From Oceanococcus sp964629015 (GTDB taxonomy: Bacteria > Pseudomonadota > Gammaproteobacteria > Nevskiales > Oceanococcaceae), in the NCBI GenBank assembly GCA_964629015.1, contig CAZVMN010000004.1:62001-126000 (forward strand): a stretch of 64,000 nt of DNA, read 5' to 3'. Under the pieces are notes generated by a model. It had not been told where the DNA came from. It ran no database searches and saw only the letters and a program-made list of their open reading frames with translations. This document shows positions 1 through 8,411 of the stretch, one piece after another (within the stretch, counting starts at the first letter, position 1; each line of letters starts with the position of its first letter). Both the position numbers and the translations under genes were made by a program.

Positions 1-320
1 GCTTCGATCTGGTCCATCGGCTTTTGCAAGTATCGAATCTTGCGCCGCAACCACTCGCGGTAGCGCCCCGCTTCTGCATCTTCCCGGGCTCGCACAGCGG
101 CAAAGAAATCCAGATCCATACCGGCACAGAAATGCTCGCCCTCAGCGCGCAGGACCAAAGCGCGCAATGTCGGATCCTCGTCAACCTGAATCAGCACCTC
201 CGACAAATCACCCCAGAACGCGTCCTGCAGGGTGTTGAGTTGCTCAGCCCGGATCAAAGTCAGTTCGGCAATCGCGCCTTCGCGACTCAGGCGAAAGGCA
301 TCCGTCTGCACCATCAGCAT
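1..320 (-). CDS. Enoyl-CoA hydratase/isomerase (crotonase family), 5' part only
   Basis: The reading frame opens with ATG at 320 after a GCGGGA ribosome site and runs off the left edge, so about 106 N-terminal residues are present. The segment HFCAGMDLDFF at about residues 68-78 matches the crotonase oxyanion-hole motif (CAGxDL). Family members hydrate trans-2-enoyl-CoA or isomerise related CoA thioesters during beta-oxidation. It lies 30 bases downstream of the P450 gene in the same direction and is probably co-transcribed with it. The substrate cannot be judged from this fragment, and the catalytic glutamates lie beyond the edge. Confidence 0.8.
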   Translation of the reverse strand, partial: MLMVQTDAFRLSREGAIAELTLIRAEQLNTLQDAFWGDLSEVLIQVDEDPTLRALVLRAEGEHFCAGMDLDFFAAVRAREDAEAGRYREWLRRKIRYLQKPMDQIE

Positions 321-350
321 GGTTTTATCCCGCTCAGTGAATGAAACGAC

Positions 351-1589
351 TTACGACTTGAGAACAACCGGCAGGCTTTGCAGCCCATAAGTCAGCAGAC
401 CGCCGCGCTGGCGCTGTTTGGGCTTGGAACCCGCCTCTATACCGCTGCAGTTGTCGAGAATGACTTCGAGCATCTTCTCGGCCTCCATACGTGCCACGCT
501 GGAGCCGAGACAGTGATGGATGCCATGCCCAAAGGTCACATGGCGACCGATGTTGGGGCGGTTGAGGATGAATTTGTCCGGATCGGTGAACATATCCGTA
601 TCACGATTGGCCGCCGCCATGAAAAACGCCACCCAATCGCCTTCTTTGATCTGCACGCCGCCATGTTCTATGTCCTGCGTGGCCACGCGGAACAAACGCT
701 GTGGCGGTCCGTCACGGCGCAGGCTTTCTTCGATGAACGGCCGGATCTGAGTCCGATCATTCTTCAGCAGGTCAAAGAATTCCGGCTCCTCCTGCAGCGT
801 GGCCACAAGATTGCCAAGCAGATAGGTGGTGGTTTCCGCACCTGCCACGACCAGCGTGATGCAGAACAGCACAACCTCCTCCTTGGTCAGCTGCTGGCCT
901 TCATCTTCAGCACGAATAAACGCCGCCATCAGGCTGTCGGGCACCTCATCACCACGTTCAATCGCGGCATAGCACTCCGCCACTTTGGTGCTGTAGTAGG
1001 TGAACAGCTCGATGTTGCACTGCTGACGTTCTTCCGGGGTGAAATCGGACGAAACCATGAACGCATTGGCCCAGCGCACCAGCTTGGGATAGTCCTCACG
1101 CGGCGTGCCGATCAAGAATGTCATGACCACGGACGGCAGCACACCGGCGACTTCCTGCATGAAGTCGATGTCGTTGTCGATCAGACCGTTGACCATTTCA
1201 CTGATGGTCTGAGTCACCAAGGGTGCGATGTCAGTGCCGACGCGCTTGGGCGTAAAGGCTTTTTTGGCGATGTTGCGCAACAAGGTGTGACGCGGGCGAT
1301 CGTGATTAACCAGCATCAAGGTCGGCGCTTCGGAGGCTTCCTGCATGGGATCGCGGGAGGAAAACGCTTCGAAGTTCTTCATCACGCCGAGCACATCGTC
1401 GTAACGCGTGAAGACCCAAGCTGGATTGGGTTGATCTACCCCCGGCACCGTGCCGGGTGGGTAGTCGAGCAGTCCGAACTGCGGAGGCTGCGCACGCAGC
1501 AAAGCGTAGTAAGGATAGGGGTTGGCGATGACGTCCGGGTCCAGCAGTTTGGTCACGTCAAAATCGGCCCCGTATTTGAGCTCGGCCAC
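351..1589 (-). CDS. Cytochrome P450
   Basis: A 412-residue soluble bacterial P450 with all core motifs: I-helix AGAETTT at about 249-255, ExxR (ESLR) at about 288-291 and the haem loop FGHGIHHCLG at about 353-362, with axial Cys near 360. I chose GTG at 1589 because AAGGAG sits six bases upstream; a TTG at 1619 is also in frame but lacks a ribosome site. Such enzymes need a ferredoxin and reductase, neither of which is nearby, to hydroxylate hydrophobic substrates. The neighbouring aldehyde dehydrogenase and enoyl-CoA hydratase suggest that a hydroxylated carbon is oxidised and fed to beta-oxidation. The substrate class (steroid, terpenoid or alkyl) is not determined. Confidence 0.93.
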   Translation of the reverse strand: MAELKYGADFDVTKLLDPDVIANPYPYYALLRAQPPQFGLLDYPPGTVPGVDQPNPAWVFTRYDDVLGVMKNFEAFSSRDPMQEASEAPTLMLVNHDRPRHTLLRNIAKKAFTPKRVGTDIAPLVTQTISEMVNGLIDNDIDFMQEVAGVLPSVVMTFLIGTPREDYPKLVRWANAFMVSSDFTPEERQQCNIELFTYYSTKVAECYAAIERGDEVPDSLMAAFIRAEDEGQQLTKEEVVLFCITLVVAGAETTTYLLGNLVATLQEEPEFFDLLKNDRTQIRPFIEESLRRDGPPQRLFRVATQDIEHGGVQIKEGDWVAFFMAAANRDTDMFTDPDKFILNRPNIGRHVTFGHGIHHCLGSSVARMEAEKMLEVILDNCSGIEAGSKPKQRQRGGLLTYGLQSLPVVLKS

Positions 1590-1621
1590 GTCAGTCTCCT
1601 TGGTATTTTCTAATGTCAAAT

Positions 1622-1652
1622 AATAGTGTCATTTGGACACTATTTCTGTCAA
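1622..1652 (-). promoter_or_regulatory. Operator within the P450 promoter (copy 1 of a shared inverted repeat)
   Basis: Arms AATAGTGTC (1622-1630) and GACACTATT (1636-1644) form a perfect 9-bp inverted repeat with a 5-base spacer. On the minus strand a TTGACA -35 element (1647-1652) lies directly upstream, so the repeat fills the -35 to -10 spacer and a bound repressor would block the P450 promoter. A closely matching copy lies at 3149-3169 before the MarR gene. The regulator assignment is inference; the repeat itself is directly visible. Confidence 0.7.
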
Positions 1653-1657
1653 ACATT

Positions 1658-3097
1658 TTATCCGCGTGTCATCACATGGCGCGAAAACAGCTCGAAAGCA
1701 CGCCCATAAGGCGGTCGGATAATGCGCCCCACATCAAAGCAGGTCTGCTTGTAAACGGCGCGCGCGTGCGAGAACTGACGGAATCCGTCAAAGCCGTGGT
1801 AAGCGCCCATACCACTGGGACCGACGCCGCCGAAAGGCAGATCATCGAAGGTGTAATGCATGACCACATCGTTGAAAGTGACCCCACCCGAAACCGTGCC
1901 CTCGAGCACCCGGCGACGCTCCATCAGGTTGTCGCCGAAGTAGTACAAAGCCAGAGGCCGCGGTCGGGCATTGATGTAATCCAATGCTTGATCAAAGCTT
2001 GCGTAGCTGCGCACCACCAACAGCGGGCCGAAGATTTCCTCGTGGCACACCCGCAGCTCGTCCGGCGGATCGATGATCAAGGTAATCGGGATACGCCGCC
2101 CCTGCCCTGCATCCGCAGACCACACGCGCGCGCCCGCCTCTTGTGCTTCTTTGAGGTAGGACTGAATCCGATCACCCTGGCGTTCATTGATCACCGAGAC
2201 GTAGTCATCACTCATGGCCCCGTCCGGCAGGCAATGCTGAATCTCGCTCTGAATCGCCTCGACCAACGCCTCGCGCTGACCCTCATGCACCAGCACATAA
2301 TCCGGCGCCAGACACACCTGACCGGCGTTGAACACTTTGCCGAACACGGTGCGTTTGGCGGCCAGCGTCAAATCCGCGTCCTGTCCAACCAGGACCGGTG
2401 ACTTGCCGCCCAGTTCCAGCGTCAATGGCGTCAGGTTGTCTGCCGCCGCACGCATGATGTGGCGTGCGATGGACGTACCACCGGTAAAGACCAAGTGGTC
2501 GAACGGCAATCCGCTGAATTGCTGGCCAACCTCCGCACCACCAGTGACGGTGGTGACCTCGTCCTCTGCGAAAGCAGAAGCAATCAGTTCAACCATCACC
2601 TGTGAGGTCGCCGGGGTGTGCTCGGATGGCTTGATCATGGCGCGATTGCCGGCACCCAGCACGCCCGCCAACGGCGTCAACGTCAGGTTCACCGGCACGT
2701 TCCACGGACTCAGTATGCCCACCACACCAAGCGGCTGGTAATGAACTCGTGCGCTTGCACCCAGGACTGAAAACGGAAAATCGACCTTGCGCTTCTCCGG
2801 CTTCATCCAACGCCGCACACCCTTGCGAGTCAGCCGTATCGATTTGCCAGTCGTCGCGATGTCGGTGAAATAGGATTGCTTGGGTGAGCGAAAGCCAAAG
2901 TCCGCATTCAACGCCTCACACAAGCGTTCGGCGTGGCTGTCCAGAGCGGACCACAGGCGCTGAAGACGATCCAATCGCACCTCGGCGTCGGGATAGCGCT
3001 CATCCTCGTAGGCTTTACGCAAAGCCGCGAGCTTGCCGTGCAATTCATCAGGAGCGTGGCTCCCCAGCCCAACATCGGTCTGTGACTCTGCGGTCAT
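1658..3097 (-). CDS. Aldehyde dehydrogenase (coniferyl-aldehyde-dehydrogenase-like)
   Basis: A 479-residue NAD(P)-dependent aldehyde dehydrogenase of the shorter class-3-like type. Visible motifs are PWNVP (131-135), KPSEHTP (156-162), FTGGT (204-208), the general base in LELGGKSP (Glu near 228) and the nucleophile in NAGQVCLAP (Cys262). The length and these motifs fit the coniferyl/fatty aldehyde dehydrogenase group, which oxidises aldehydes to acids. It ends just upstream of the P450 promoter and starts 130 bases from the divergent MarR gene. It probably acts after the P450 product has become an aldehyde. The real substrate is unknown. Confidence 0.92.
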   Translation of the reverse strand: MTAESQTDVGLGSHAPDELHGKLAALRKAYEDERYPDAEVRLDRLQRLWSALDSHAERLCEALNADFGFRSPKQSYFTDIATTGKSIRLTRKGVRRWMKPEKRKVDFPFSVLGASARVHYQPLGVVGILSPWNVPVNLTLTPLAGVLGAGNRAMIKPSEHTPATSQVMVELIASAFAEDEVTTVTGGAEVGQQFSGLPFDHLVFTGGTSIARHIMRAAADNLTPLTLELGGKSPVLVGQDADLTLAAKRTVFGKVFNAGQVCLAPDYVLVHEGQREALVEAIQSEIQHCLPDGAMSDDYVSVINERQGDRIQSYLKEAQEAGARVWSADAGQGRRIPITLIIDPPDELRVCHEEIFGPLLVVRSYASFDQALDYINARPRPLALYYFGDNLMERRRVLEGTVSGGVTFNDVVMHYTFDDLPFGGVGPSGMGAYHGFDGFRQFSHARAVYKQTCFDVGRIIRPPYGRAFELFSRHVMTRG

Positions 3098-3129
3098 GTC
3101 TCCACCTTTGTGCGTCAGAAAACGCGTGG

Positions 3130-3169
3130 AGATTATTGTCTTGATAATATAGTGTCAATTGGACATTAT
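3130..3169. promoter_or_regulatory. Divergent promoters with operator (copy 2) for aldehyde dehydrogenase and MarR genes
   Basis: The operator arms ATAGTGTC (3149-3156) and GACATTAT (3162-3169) match copy 1 with the same 5-base spacer. On the plus strand TTGATA (3141-3146), 17 bases, then CATTAT (3164-3169) form a promoter for the MarR gene whose -10 is inside the right arm. On the minus strand TTGACA (3153-3158), 17 bases, then TAATCT (3130-3135) form a promoter for the dehydrogenase whose -35 overlaps the left arm. One bound dimer could therefore block both directions. Confidence 0.68.
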
Positions 3170-3227
3170 TGCTCGCCATCAATGTGGCCAACCATAATGC
3201 GGTTTTCCACATCACGGATCGAAACAC

Positions 3228-3821
3228 TTGATCAAGCTAAAAACCACCGTCAAGAAGATCACGCACGACGACGCCGCGGGACACTTTCTGGAGCTGTTCT
3301 ATCCGATTCACTACGCGATCGGTATGCAGGTGGAAGATGCTCTGCGTTGTGGCGGCGAACTCGATCGCCATCAGACCGTCATCATGTGGCTACTGCGCAC
3401 GGAGGGTCTACAGCACGGCAGCTCCAGTTTGCGCCGCAAAGACATCGAACGTTGCCTGACGAATTGGTACGACATCACCAGCAGTACGGTGTCCAAAGCG
3501 CTGCGCTCGCTGGCCAAGCCGCCGCACAACTTCATCACGATCACCGAAGATCCCAACTCCGGGCGCGAGAAGCTGGTTACGGTGACGCCTGCAGGCCAAC
3601 GCTACTACCGGCAAATGGTTGAGAACGCCACCAACTTCATCAAGCTCGCCACCGATCGCATGACCCTTGAGGAAAACTCAATGGGTATCCACATGTTTCA
3701 GCGCATCACCGACATCTTCCAAGATCTGCGCGACGAGGGCCGCATCGACTCTGTCGAGAACAAAGCCAACGCCAAATCCACAGCCAAGTCTCGCAACAGC
3801 AAGGCAACAACGGCCACTTAA
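3228..3821 (+). CDS. MarR-like winged-helix transcriptional regulator
   Basis: A 197-residue protein with an N-terminal helical dimer region and a winged helix-turn-helix around residues 40-115, in which the segment DITSSTVSKALRSL looks like the recognition helix region. The Ala/Lys/Ser-rich C-terminal tail is probably disordered. The start is TTG at 3228 with GGA nine bases upstream; no earlier ATG is in frame. It is divergent from the aldehyde dehydrogenase, and its promoter contains an inverted repeat also found before the P450 gene. It is therefore the likely local regulator and probably autoregulated. The ligand is unknown, perhaps the P450 or dehydrogenase substrate. Confidence 0.75.
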   Translation: MIKLKTTVKKITHDDAAGHFLELFYPIHYAIGMQVEDALRCGGELDRHQTVIMWLLRTEGLQHGSSSLRRKDIERCLTNWYDITSSTVSKALRSLAKPPHNFITITEDPNSGREKLVTVTPAGQRYYRQMVENATNFIKLATDRMTLEENSMGIHMFQRITDIFQDLRDEGRIDSVENKANAKSTAKSRNSKATTAT

Positions 3822-3880
3822 ATTGGATTCGCTCAAATCGGCGCCAACGTGCTTGTCCTGAGGCACCGTTCAGCGCTTGG

Positions 3881-4216
3881 CTAGACCTTTTTGACGAATT
3901 CAGATTTCAGCTTCATCGCGCCGACACCATCGATCTTGCAATCGATGTCATGGTCGCCATCAACCAGGCGGATGTTTTTCACCTTGGTGCCGACTTTGAC
4001 CACCAGGGACGAGCCTTTGACTTTGAGATCCTTGATGACGCTGACGGTGTCGCCATCCTGCAGCACATTGCCGTTGGCATCTTTGAAGATGGGACCTTGC
4101 GCTTCGGTGACGGCATCTGCCGACCATTCGTGACCGCACTCCGGGCAAACCAATAGATGACCATCTTCGTAGGTGTAGGCGGATTGGCAGGAGGGGCAAT
4201 GGGGCAAAGCGCTCAT
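3881..4216 (-). CDS. yjdM: PhnA/YjdM-family zinc-ribbon protein
   Basis: A protein of about 111 residues starting MSALPHCPSC. The N-terminal zinc ribbon has two CxxC pairs (CPSC near 7-10 and CPEC near 25-28), followed by the compact PhnA C-terminal domain with the typical DGDTVSVIKDLKVKG and a KLKSEFVKKV end. Its length matches the YjdM family, once called alkylphosphonate uptake protein but without an established role in phosphonate metabolism. An upstream in-frame start at 4252 was rejected because the family begins at this methionine. It stands alone after a terminator and so should have its own promoter. Confidence 0.88.
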   Translation of the reverse strand: MSALPHCPSCQSAYTYEDGHLLVCPECGHEWSADAVTEAQGPIFKDANGNVLQDGDTVSVIKDLKVKGSSLVVKVGTKVKNIRLVDGDHDIDCKIDGVGAMKLKSEFVKKV

Positions 4217-4240
4217 CAATATCTGTCTCGGATCTCGGGG

Positions 4241-4281
4241 CGGTAAAAACAAAAGCGAGTCTTCTCCAAGAGAAGACTCGC
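4241..4281 (-). terminator. Rho-independent terminator of the PF10118 hydrolase gene
   Basis: A perfect 12-bp stem, GCGAGTCTTCTC at 4255-4266 paired with 4270-4281, closes a 3-base loop. Read on the minus strand it is followed by TTTTGTTTTT. It lies between the hydrolase stop at 4340 and the PhnA-like start at 4216 and so separates the two transcripts. Confidence 0.9.
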
Positions 4282-4339
4282 CGACATGCTTTAACCCATT
4301 GTACTTTGCGGCTTGGTTTTCGACCGCCTTTGCGACAGC

Positions 4340-5206
4340 CTAAGAGGCGAGCCCGACCGAGACCGCATCAGCAGCCGCTATTGCATCGCCGCTTTGGTCA
4401 TAGACCTCTGTCCAGCGGTTGTAAGTGTCCATAGAACCGTGCTTCCACGGATGAAAGCCGGGACGGAAGTAGCTCAGAAAATGCGGCAGCAACCGGGGGA
4501 AAAGACCGCCAGGTCCGTACAACCACCACAACCCCCGCAACCACACACGGCCGCGTTTCGGCACACCATCCACCGCAAACATGTGGCGCATGATCATGAA
4601 CACATGCAGGGGAAAGGTCAGGCTCACTTGCAGCATCGCCGCAACACGCACGAAGTAGCCACCCTTGGCCACCTTGTCGTATACATCGTAGGCCACCGCT
4701 TTGTGTTCTATTTCCTCAACCGCATGCCAGGCATACATCGCCCGAATGCGCGGGTCGGCCTTATCGAGCAGACGTGCGGAGAAGAAGCCGTGCGCCATGA
4801 GCGCGGTCATGTGCTCGGCCGCCGCCGTTTGCGCCAAGGTGTAAGCCGCCGGCAGCTTCTTGCGGAAGAATCCGAACATGATGCGTTTTTGTTCTTCCAG
4901 AATCCGATCAACCGCCACGCCCTGCTCTTTCAGGCGATTGTTGAACTGTGTGTGGACCAGGCCGTGCTGACCTTCCTGGTACATGAAATCCTTGACCTGC
5001 GCTTTGAGCTCCGGATCCGTGATCTGATCGCGATAGTCGCGCACGCAGCAGATGAAGAACTTCTCGCCTTCCGGGAACAGTACCGACATGGCATCGAAAA
5101 ACCGGCTCTTGAACGCATCGTTGTCGAACCAGTACTTGGGGATATCGCCATCGAGACCGAAATCCGGCCCTTTGCGAGGAACAATGGCTTGTGGCGCCGC
5201 CGACAT
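4340..5206 (-). CDS. Putative metal-dependent hydrolase (PF10118/COG3687)
   Basis: A 288-residue protein starting MSAAPQ; AGGA lies eight bases before ATG 5206, which outranks the earlier ATGs. Features of the COG3687 family are visible: YQEGQHG near 77-83, AEHMTA near 130 and WHAVEEIEHKAVAYDVY near 160-176. The conserved His/Glu residues suggest a metal site in an all-helical fold. The biochemical function of the family is not established, but members often sit among lipid and steroid catabolic genes, as here. An AraC-family gene lies about 100 bases upstream on the same strand and may control it. Confidence 0.85.
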   Translation of the reverse strand: MSAAPQAIVPRKGPDFGLDGDIPKYWFDNDAFKSRFFDAMSVLFPEGEKFFICCVRDYRDQITDPELKAQVKDFMYQEGQHGLVHTQFNNRLKEQGVAVDRILEEQKRIMFGFFRKKLPAAYTLAQTAAAEHMTALMAHGFFSARLLDKADPRIRAMYAWHAVEEIEHKAVAYDVYDKVAKGGYFVRVAAMLQVSLTFPLHVFMIMRHMFAVDGVPKRGRVWLRGLWWLYGPGGLFPRLLPHFLSYFRPGFHPWKHGSMDTYNRWTEVYDQSGDAIAAADAVSVGLAS

Positions 5207-5307
5207 ACACATCATCCTGAAATTGACTGATCTCCACTGTAAGCAGACCAGGAACCGGCGGCTATGACCGGCGACGACCAAAAAGGAACATTTGGCGACA
5301 GGCTCGG

Positions 5308-6333
5308 TCAGCCATGGGTCTTGCGATATTGCGCCGGCGTTATGCCCATCCAGCGCTTAAAGGCGCGAGTAAAGCTACGCCGATCAGAAAAACCCAGTCG
5401 TTCACTGATGGTCTCCATGTCCAAGGACGGATTTTGCAAATCCGCAACAGCACGACGCTGTCGCACTTTGTCCTGGATCTCGGCAAAGACCTCGCCTTCG
5501 GCCTGAAGCCGACGCTGCAAGGTGCGCGGATGCAAACCCAAGTGGTCTGCCATGCGCTCCAGGCCACGCCCGAGCAAACGCGGCTCTCGTAGAAAGGCTT
5601 GTTCCAAAATGGCTGCCGAACGAATGCCCGCAGATTGCCGGGCCAAGCGTTCATCGACACGCCGTTCGGCCTGGCCGTGCAAATCCGGAAACCCGCCATC
5701 GAGCGGCCGATCCAGATAGCTGGCCGGAAAGCACAACGCATCTTGAGGCTGATCAAAGTGCACCGGCAGCTGCAAATGCGCGCGGTAACGCTCGACATGC
5801 TCCGGTTGCGGATAACTCAGCGCCATCTGCGACACGCCGGCCAACTCGGGGGACAAGCTGAGACCGAATTTGACCACCGCCGCGAAGGTCGATTCGACAA
5901 AATACATGGCCGTCAGGCCGCCAACCCGGGTATCGATTCCGTACTGCGCCAGACACGCCTGACCATCACTTTCCTCCAGCCTCAGATCGACCATGGGATT
6001 GATCAGCATGCGGACCCAATCGAGCACGCGGACGGCCTCCCGTAAGGTGGGGCTGGTCGCCAGAAAGGTGGCGATATCGGGCAAATAATCGAAGGCGAAG
6101 GTTTCACCCAGCACAAACGGAAAATGGTGCTGGCGTGCACGCGCGACACAGTGCTGCATCAGCTCGCCCATGAGCGGCAGACTGATGGTGGCCTCGTCCA
6201 GTCGTTCCAGATCGGTGCGGATGCCCAGTTCATCAAACACCGGGCGCACGTTGAAGCCACAATGGGCGGCCGCACTCACCCAATTGGGCAAGGTGATAAA
6301 AGGAACTGTGATTTGCGTGTCGGGGGCACTCAT
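5308..6333 (-). CDS. AraC-family transcriptional regulator
   Basis: A 341-residue regulator. The N-terminal two thirds match the arabinose-binding-like ligand domain found in OruR/ArgR-type AraC proteins. The C-terminal ~90 residues hold two helix-turn-helix units with typical signatures (GLERMADHLGLHPRTLQRRL and the RSFTRAFKRWMGITPAQYR end). The start is ATG at 6333; a longer frame to 6369 lacks family support. It lies upstream of, and in line with, the PF10118 hydrolase gene and probably activates it. The inducer is unknown. Confidence 0.9.
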   Translation of the reverse strand: MSAPDTQITVPFITLPNWVSAAAHCGFNVRPVFDELGIRTDLERLDEATISLPLMGELMQHCVARARQHHFPFVLGETFAFDYLPDIATFLATSPTLREAVRVLDWVRMLINPMVDLRLEESDGQACLAQYGIDTRVGGLTAMYFVESTFAAVVKFGLSLSPELAGVSQMALSYPQPEHVERYRAHLQLPVHFDQPQDALCFPASYLDRPLDGGFPDLHGQAERRVDERLARQSAGIRSAAILEQAFLREPRLLGRGLERMADHLGLHPRTLQRRLQAEGEVFAEIQDKVRQRRAVADLQNPSLDMETISERLGFSDRRSFTRAFKRWMGITPAQYRKTHG

Positions 6334-6384
6334 CGCTGCGCAGTATGCCGCGTTGCTGAGCGGCCGCAAACTGCGCCCAAGCGC

Positions 6385-6615
6385 TCAGCTCAGCCAGCGG
6401 GCAAGCCAATAGAACAGCGTTGGGTGCAGGCACAACAGCGCCAGCCAAAACCCTATCCAGACAAACTGACGACGCTTGTAGCGACGCCGTTCGACCCGCC
6501 CCTCATCGTAAGCCCGCTGCAATTGCGCCCACGGCATCATGTCGTCATCCCAGTGGCTGGTATGGCGATCTTTGACCTCGTCAAATGCAATCCGCGTTTT
6601 CTTGCTCACCAGCAT
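6385..6615 (-). CDS. Small hypothetical protein with one membrane segment
   Basis: About 76 residues. The N-terminal half is soluble and charged (KDRHTSHWDDD), followed by a basic stretch (RVERRRYKRRQ) and a C-terminal hydrophobic helix at about residues 51-72 ending LFYWLARWLS. The positive-inside rule puts the N-terminus in the cytoplasm. I do not recognise a family. The start is uncertain: ATG 6615 and a GTG six bases further on are both possible and neither has a strong ribosome site. It sits between the AraC gene and a divergent epimerase gene. Confidence 0.45.
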   Translation of the reverse strand: MLVSKKTRIAFDEVKDRHTSHWDDDMMPWAQLQRAYDEGRVERRRYKRRQFVWIGFWLALLCLHPTLFYWLARWLS

Positions 6616-6766
6616 ATCCGTCGCGTCTGGCCGGGCTCCTACTATCCAGCGTTCGCCGCTGTGCAATCAAGCCTGCGCCTGTCGGATAGCCACCCTAGCC
6701 TGTTTGGTGGAGGCCGTCGCATCTACACGTGGTCAAAGTGAAAAAAACAACACAGGGGATGGAGAC

Positions 6767-7756
6767 ATGCAACATCAGCAGGTGACGGTGACCGGAGGCG
6801 CAGGGCGTTTGGGCTGCGCCCTGGTTCGCGCTTTGCTCGACCAAGGGGTGCGCGTGCGCGTGCTGGAACCGAACGCGACCACACCCCGATCCCTGGCCGG
6901 CCTGGAGGTGGAGATGGTTCGCGGTTCCGTGCTCGATCCCGCGGCTGTTGCCCAGGCTGTTGAGGGCTCCAGCGTGGTCTACCACCTGGCTGCAAAAATT
7001 GATCTGGACCGCGATCTCGACGGCAGTGTCTACAGGGTCAATGTGGAAGGCACCCGTCTGGTAGCCGAGGCTTGCCTGGAACGCGACCTGCGTCTGGTCC
7101 ACTGCTCCTCCCACCATGCCTTGGACCTGAATCCCCTGAGCGAACCACTGGACGAATCCAAACCGTTGGCGCTCGATCACAAATGCTTTTATCACCGCTC
7201 CAAAGCGCATGCTGAACAGCTCATTCACGACCTGGTGAGAGAGCGCGCGCTGAATGCCGTGATCGTCAACCCGGGCACATTGGTCGGGCCGCTGGATTTC
7301 GAACCGTCATTGTTCGGACAGGGCATGCTCGACTTGTTTCATGGCAAATTGCCGGCTCTGCTGAATATCGCAACGGACTGCGCGGACGTGCGCGACGTGG
7401 CTCAGGCCATCGTCAACGCCGCAGAGCGCGGACGCACAGGTGAGCGCTATCTGCTCAGTGGCCAACCGTTTCGGATGCGTGAAATCGCCGCGCAATGGAG
7501 CCGCATCACCCATTGCAAAACACCCAATGTGTATCTGCCGCGCTGGTTCGGCTGGCTCATCATTCCCTTCACGGTGGCCGCTGCGCGTATCGGTCGCCGC
7601 AAACCCTTGTTCACACCCAATATGCTGCGTGCCAGCGTGGCCAACGATGTGGTGTGCTGCGACAAGGCGGCTCGAGAATTGGATTACCGGCAACGCCCTC
7701 TGGAGGAGTCGTTGCGTGATGCCTTCGTGTTCTATCGCGAACAGGGTTGGGCCTGA
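6767..7756 (+). CDS. NAD-dependent epimerase/dehydratase (3-beta-HSD-like extended SDR)
   Basis: A 329-residue extended short-chain dehydrogenase. It opens with TGGAGRLG (9-16), a glycine-rich NAD loop, and carries a catalytic serine region (HCSSHHA) and YHRSKAHAE with the YxxxK pair near 140-144. The GGGGATGGAGAC sequence just before ATG 6767 supplies the ribosome site. Family members oxidise or epimerise sugar nucleotides or 3-beta-hydroxysteroids; the lipid-rich neighbourhood favours a hydroxysteroid or terpenoid alcohol, but this is inference. It converges with the next gene without any spacer. Confidence 0.85.
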   Translation: MQHQQVTVTGGAGRLGCALVRALLDQGVRVRVLEPNATTPRSLAGLEVEMVRGSVLDPAAVAQAVEGSSVVYHLAAKIDLDRDLDGSVYRVNVEGTRLVAEACLERDLRLVHCSSHHALDLNPLSEPLDESKPLALDHKCFYHRSKAHAEQLIHDLVRERALNAVIVNPGTLVGPLDFEPSLFGQGMLDLFHGKLPALLNIATDCADVRDVAQAIVNAAERGRTGERYLLSGQPFRMREIAAQWSRITHCKTPNVYLPRWFGWLIIPFTVAAARIGRRKPLFTPNMLRASVANDVVCCDKAARELDYRQRPLEESLRDAFVFYREQGWA

Positions 7757-8410
7757 TCAACCACCGACAGCACGACGCAGGCGCAGGTATTCATAGCGCG
7801 CCATGTCTTTGTTCAAACCTTCGAACTCGGCCTGTCGCTGACGCTTGATCTCAGCAATCTTGGCGGCCACCGCCGCCGAATCACTTTCCAGCGCACGAAT
7901 CGTGTTTTGCTGCGCCAGCGGACGTTCTGAGCGCCGACCGCGCTCGCGGGTCAAGGAACGCTCAATCTGCTGCATGTCTTTTTTGAGCAGTTCAATTTGC
8001 TGGTCACGCACCGACAGGCGTTCGTCGCGCAGCTTTTCCAACGACTCCAGGCTGTCGAACGTGGTCCACAAATAACGGTCATACTCATCCTGCTGGGCAC
8101 GCCGATCACGCTCAGTGTCCATGGCATCCATGCGGCGGCGGTGAGTCTCTAACTCCTCCACCGTGCGCTGACGACGCAAAACTTCACGCAAATTTCCGTG
8201 CTGGTCCAGAACATGACGTTCCAGCTTGGACACTTCAGGCGGGATAGCGTCACTGAAATGGACTTGGCCGTTTTCATCCACCCAGCGGTAGATTTGCGAC
8301 CACCCGGCAGTGGACAATAGACACAGGCACAGCGCAGTGACAACCTGCACCAAATAGGGCCGCTGCCGGCGTCCCGATATGCGCGAACTAAGGAAGGTAA
8401 CTACAGACAT
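7757..8410 (-). CDS. DUF4124-domain secreted protein with coiled coil
   Basis: About 217 residues. A hydrophobic signal-like stretch (ALCLCLLSTAGWSQ) is followed by the DUF4124 hallmark IYRWVDENGQVHFSD and then a long Arg/Glu/Gln-rich coiled coil to the end. DUF4124 proteins are exported envelope proteins of unknown function in gammaproteobacteria. The start is unclear: ATGs at 8413 and 8410 precede an unusually long basic leader, while GTG 8350 or TTG 8353 would give a more standard signal peptide. The upstream ATGs overlap the start of the divergent gene. Confidence 0.75.
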   Translation of the reverse strand: MSVVTFLSSRISGRRQRPYLVQVVTALCLCLLSTAGWSQIYRWVDENGQVHFSDAIPPEVSKLERHVLDQHGNLREVLRRQRTVEELETHRRRMDAMDTERDRRAQQDEYDRYLWTTFDSLESLEKLRDERLSVRDQQIELLKKDMQQIERSLTRERGRRSERPLAQQNTIRALESDSAAVAAKIAEIKRQRQAEFEGLNKDMARYEYLRLRRAVGG

Positions 8411-8411
8411 C

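Noticed and set aside
378..1613. A 411-codon open frame on the plus strand opposite the P450 gene
   Set aside because: It is the mirror frame of a clear P450 gene, with His/Arg/Gln-heavy composition, no ribosome site and no recognisable domain.
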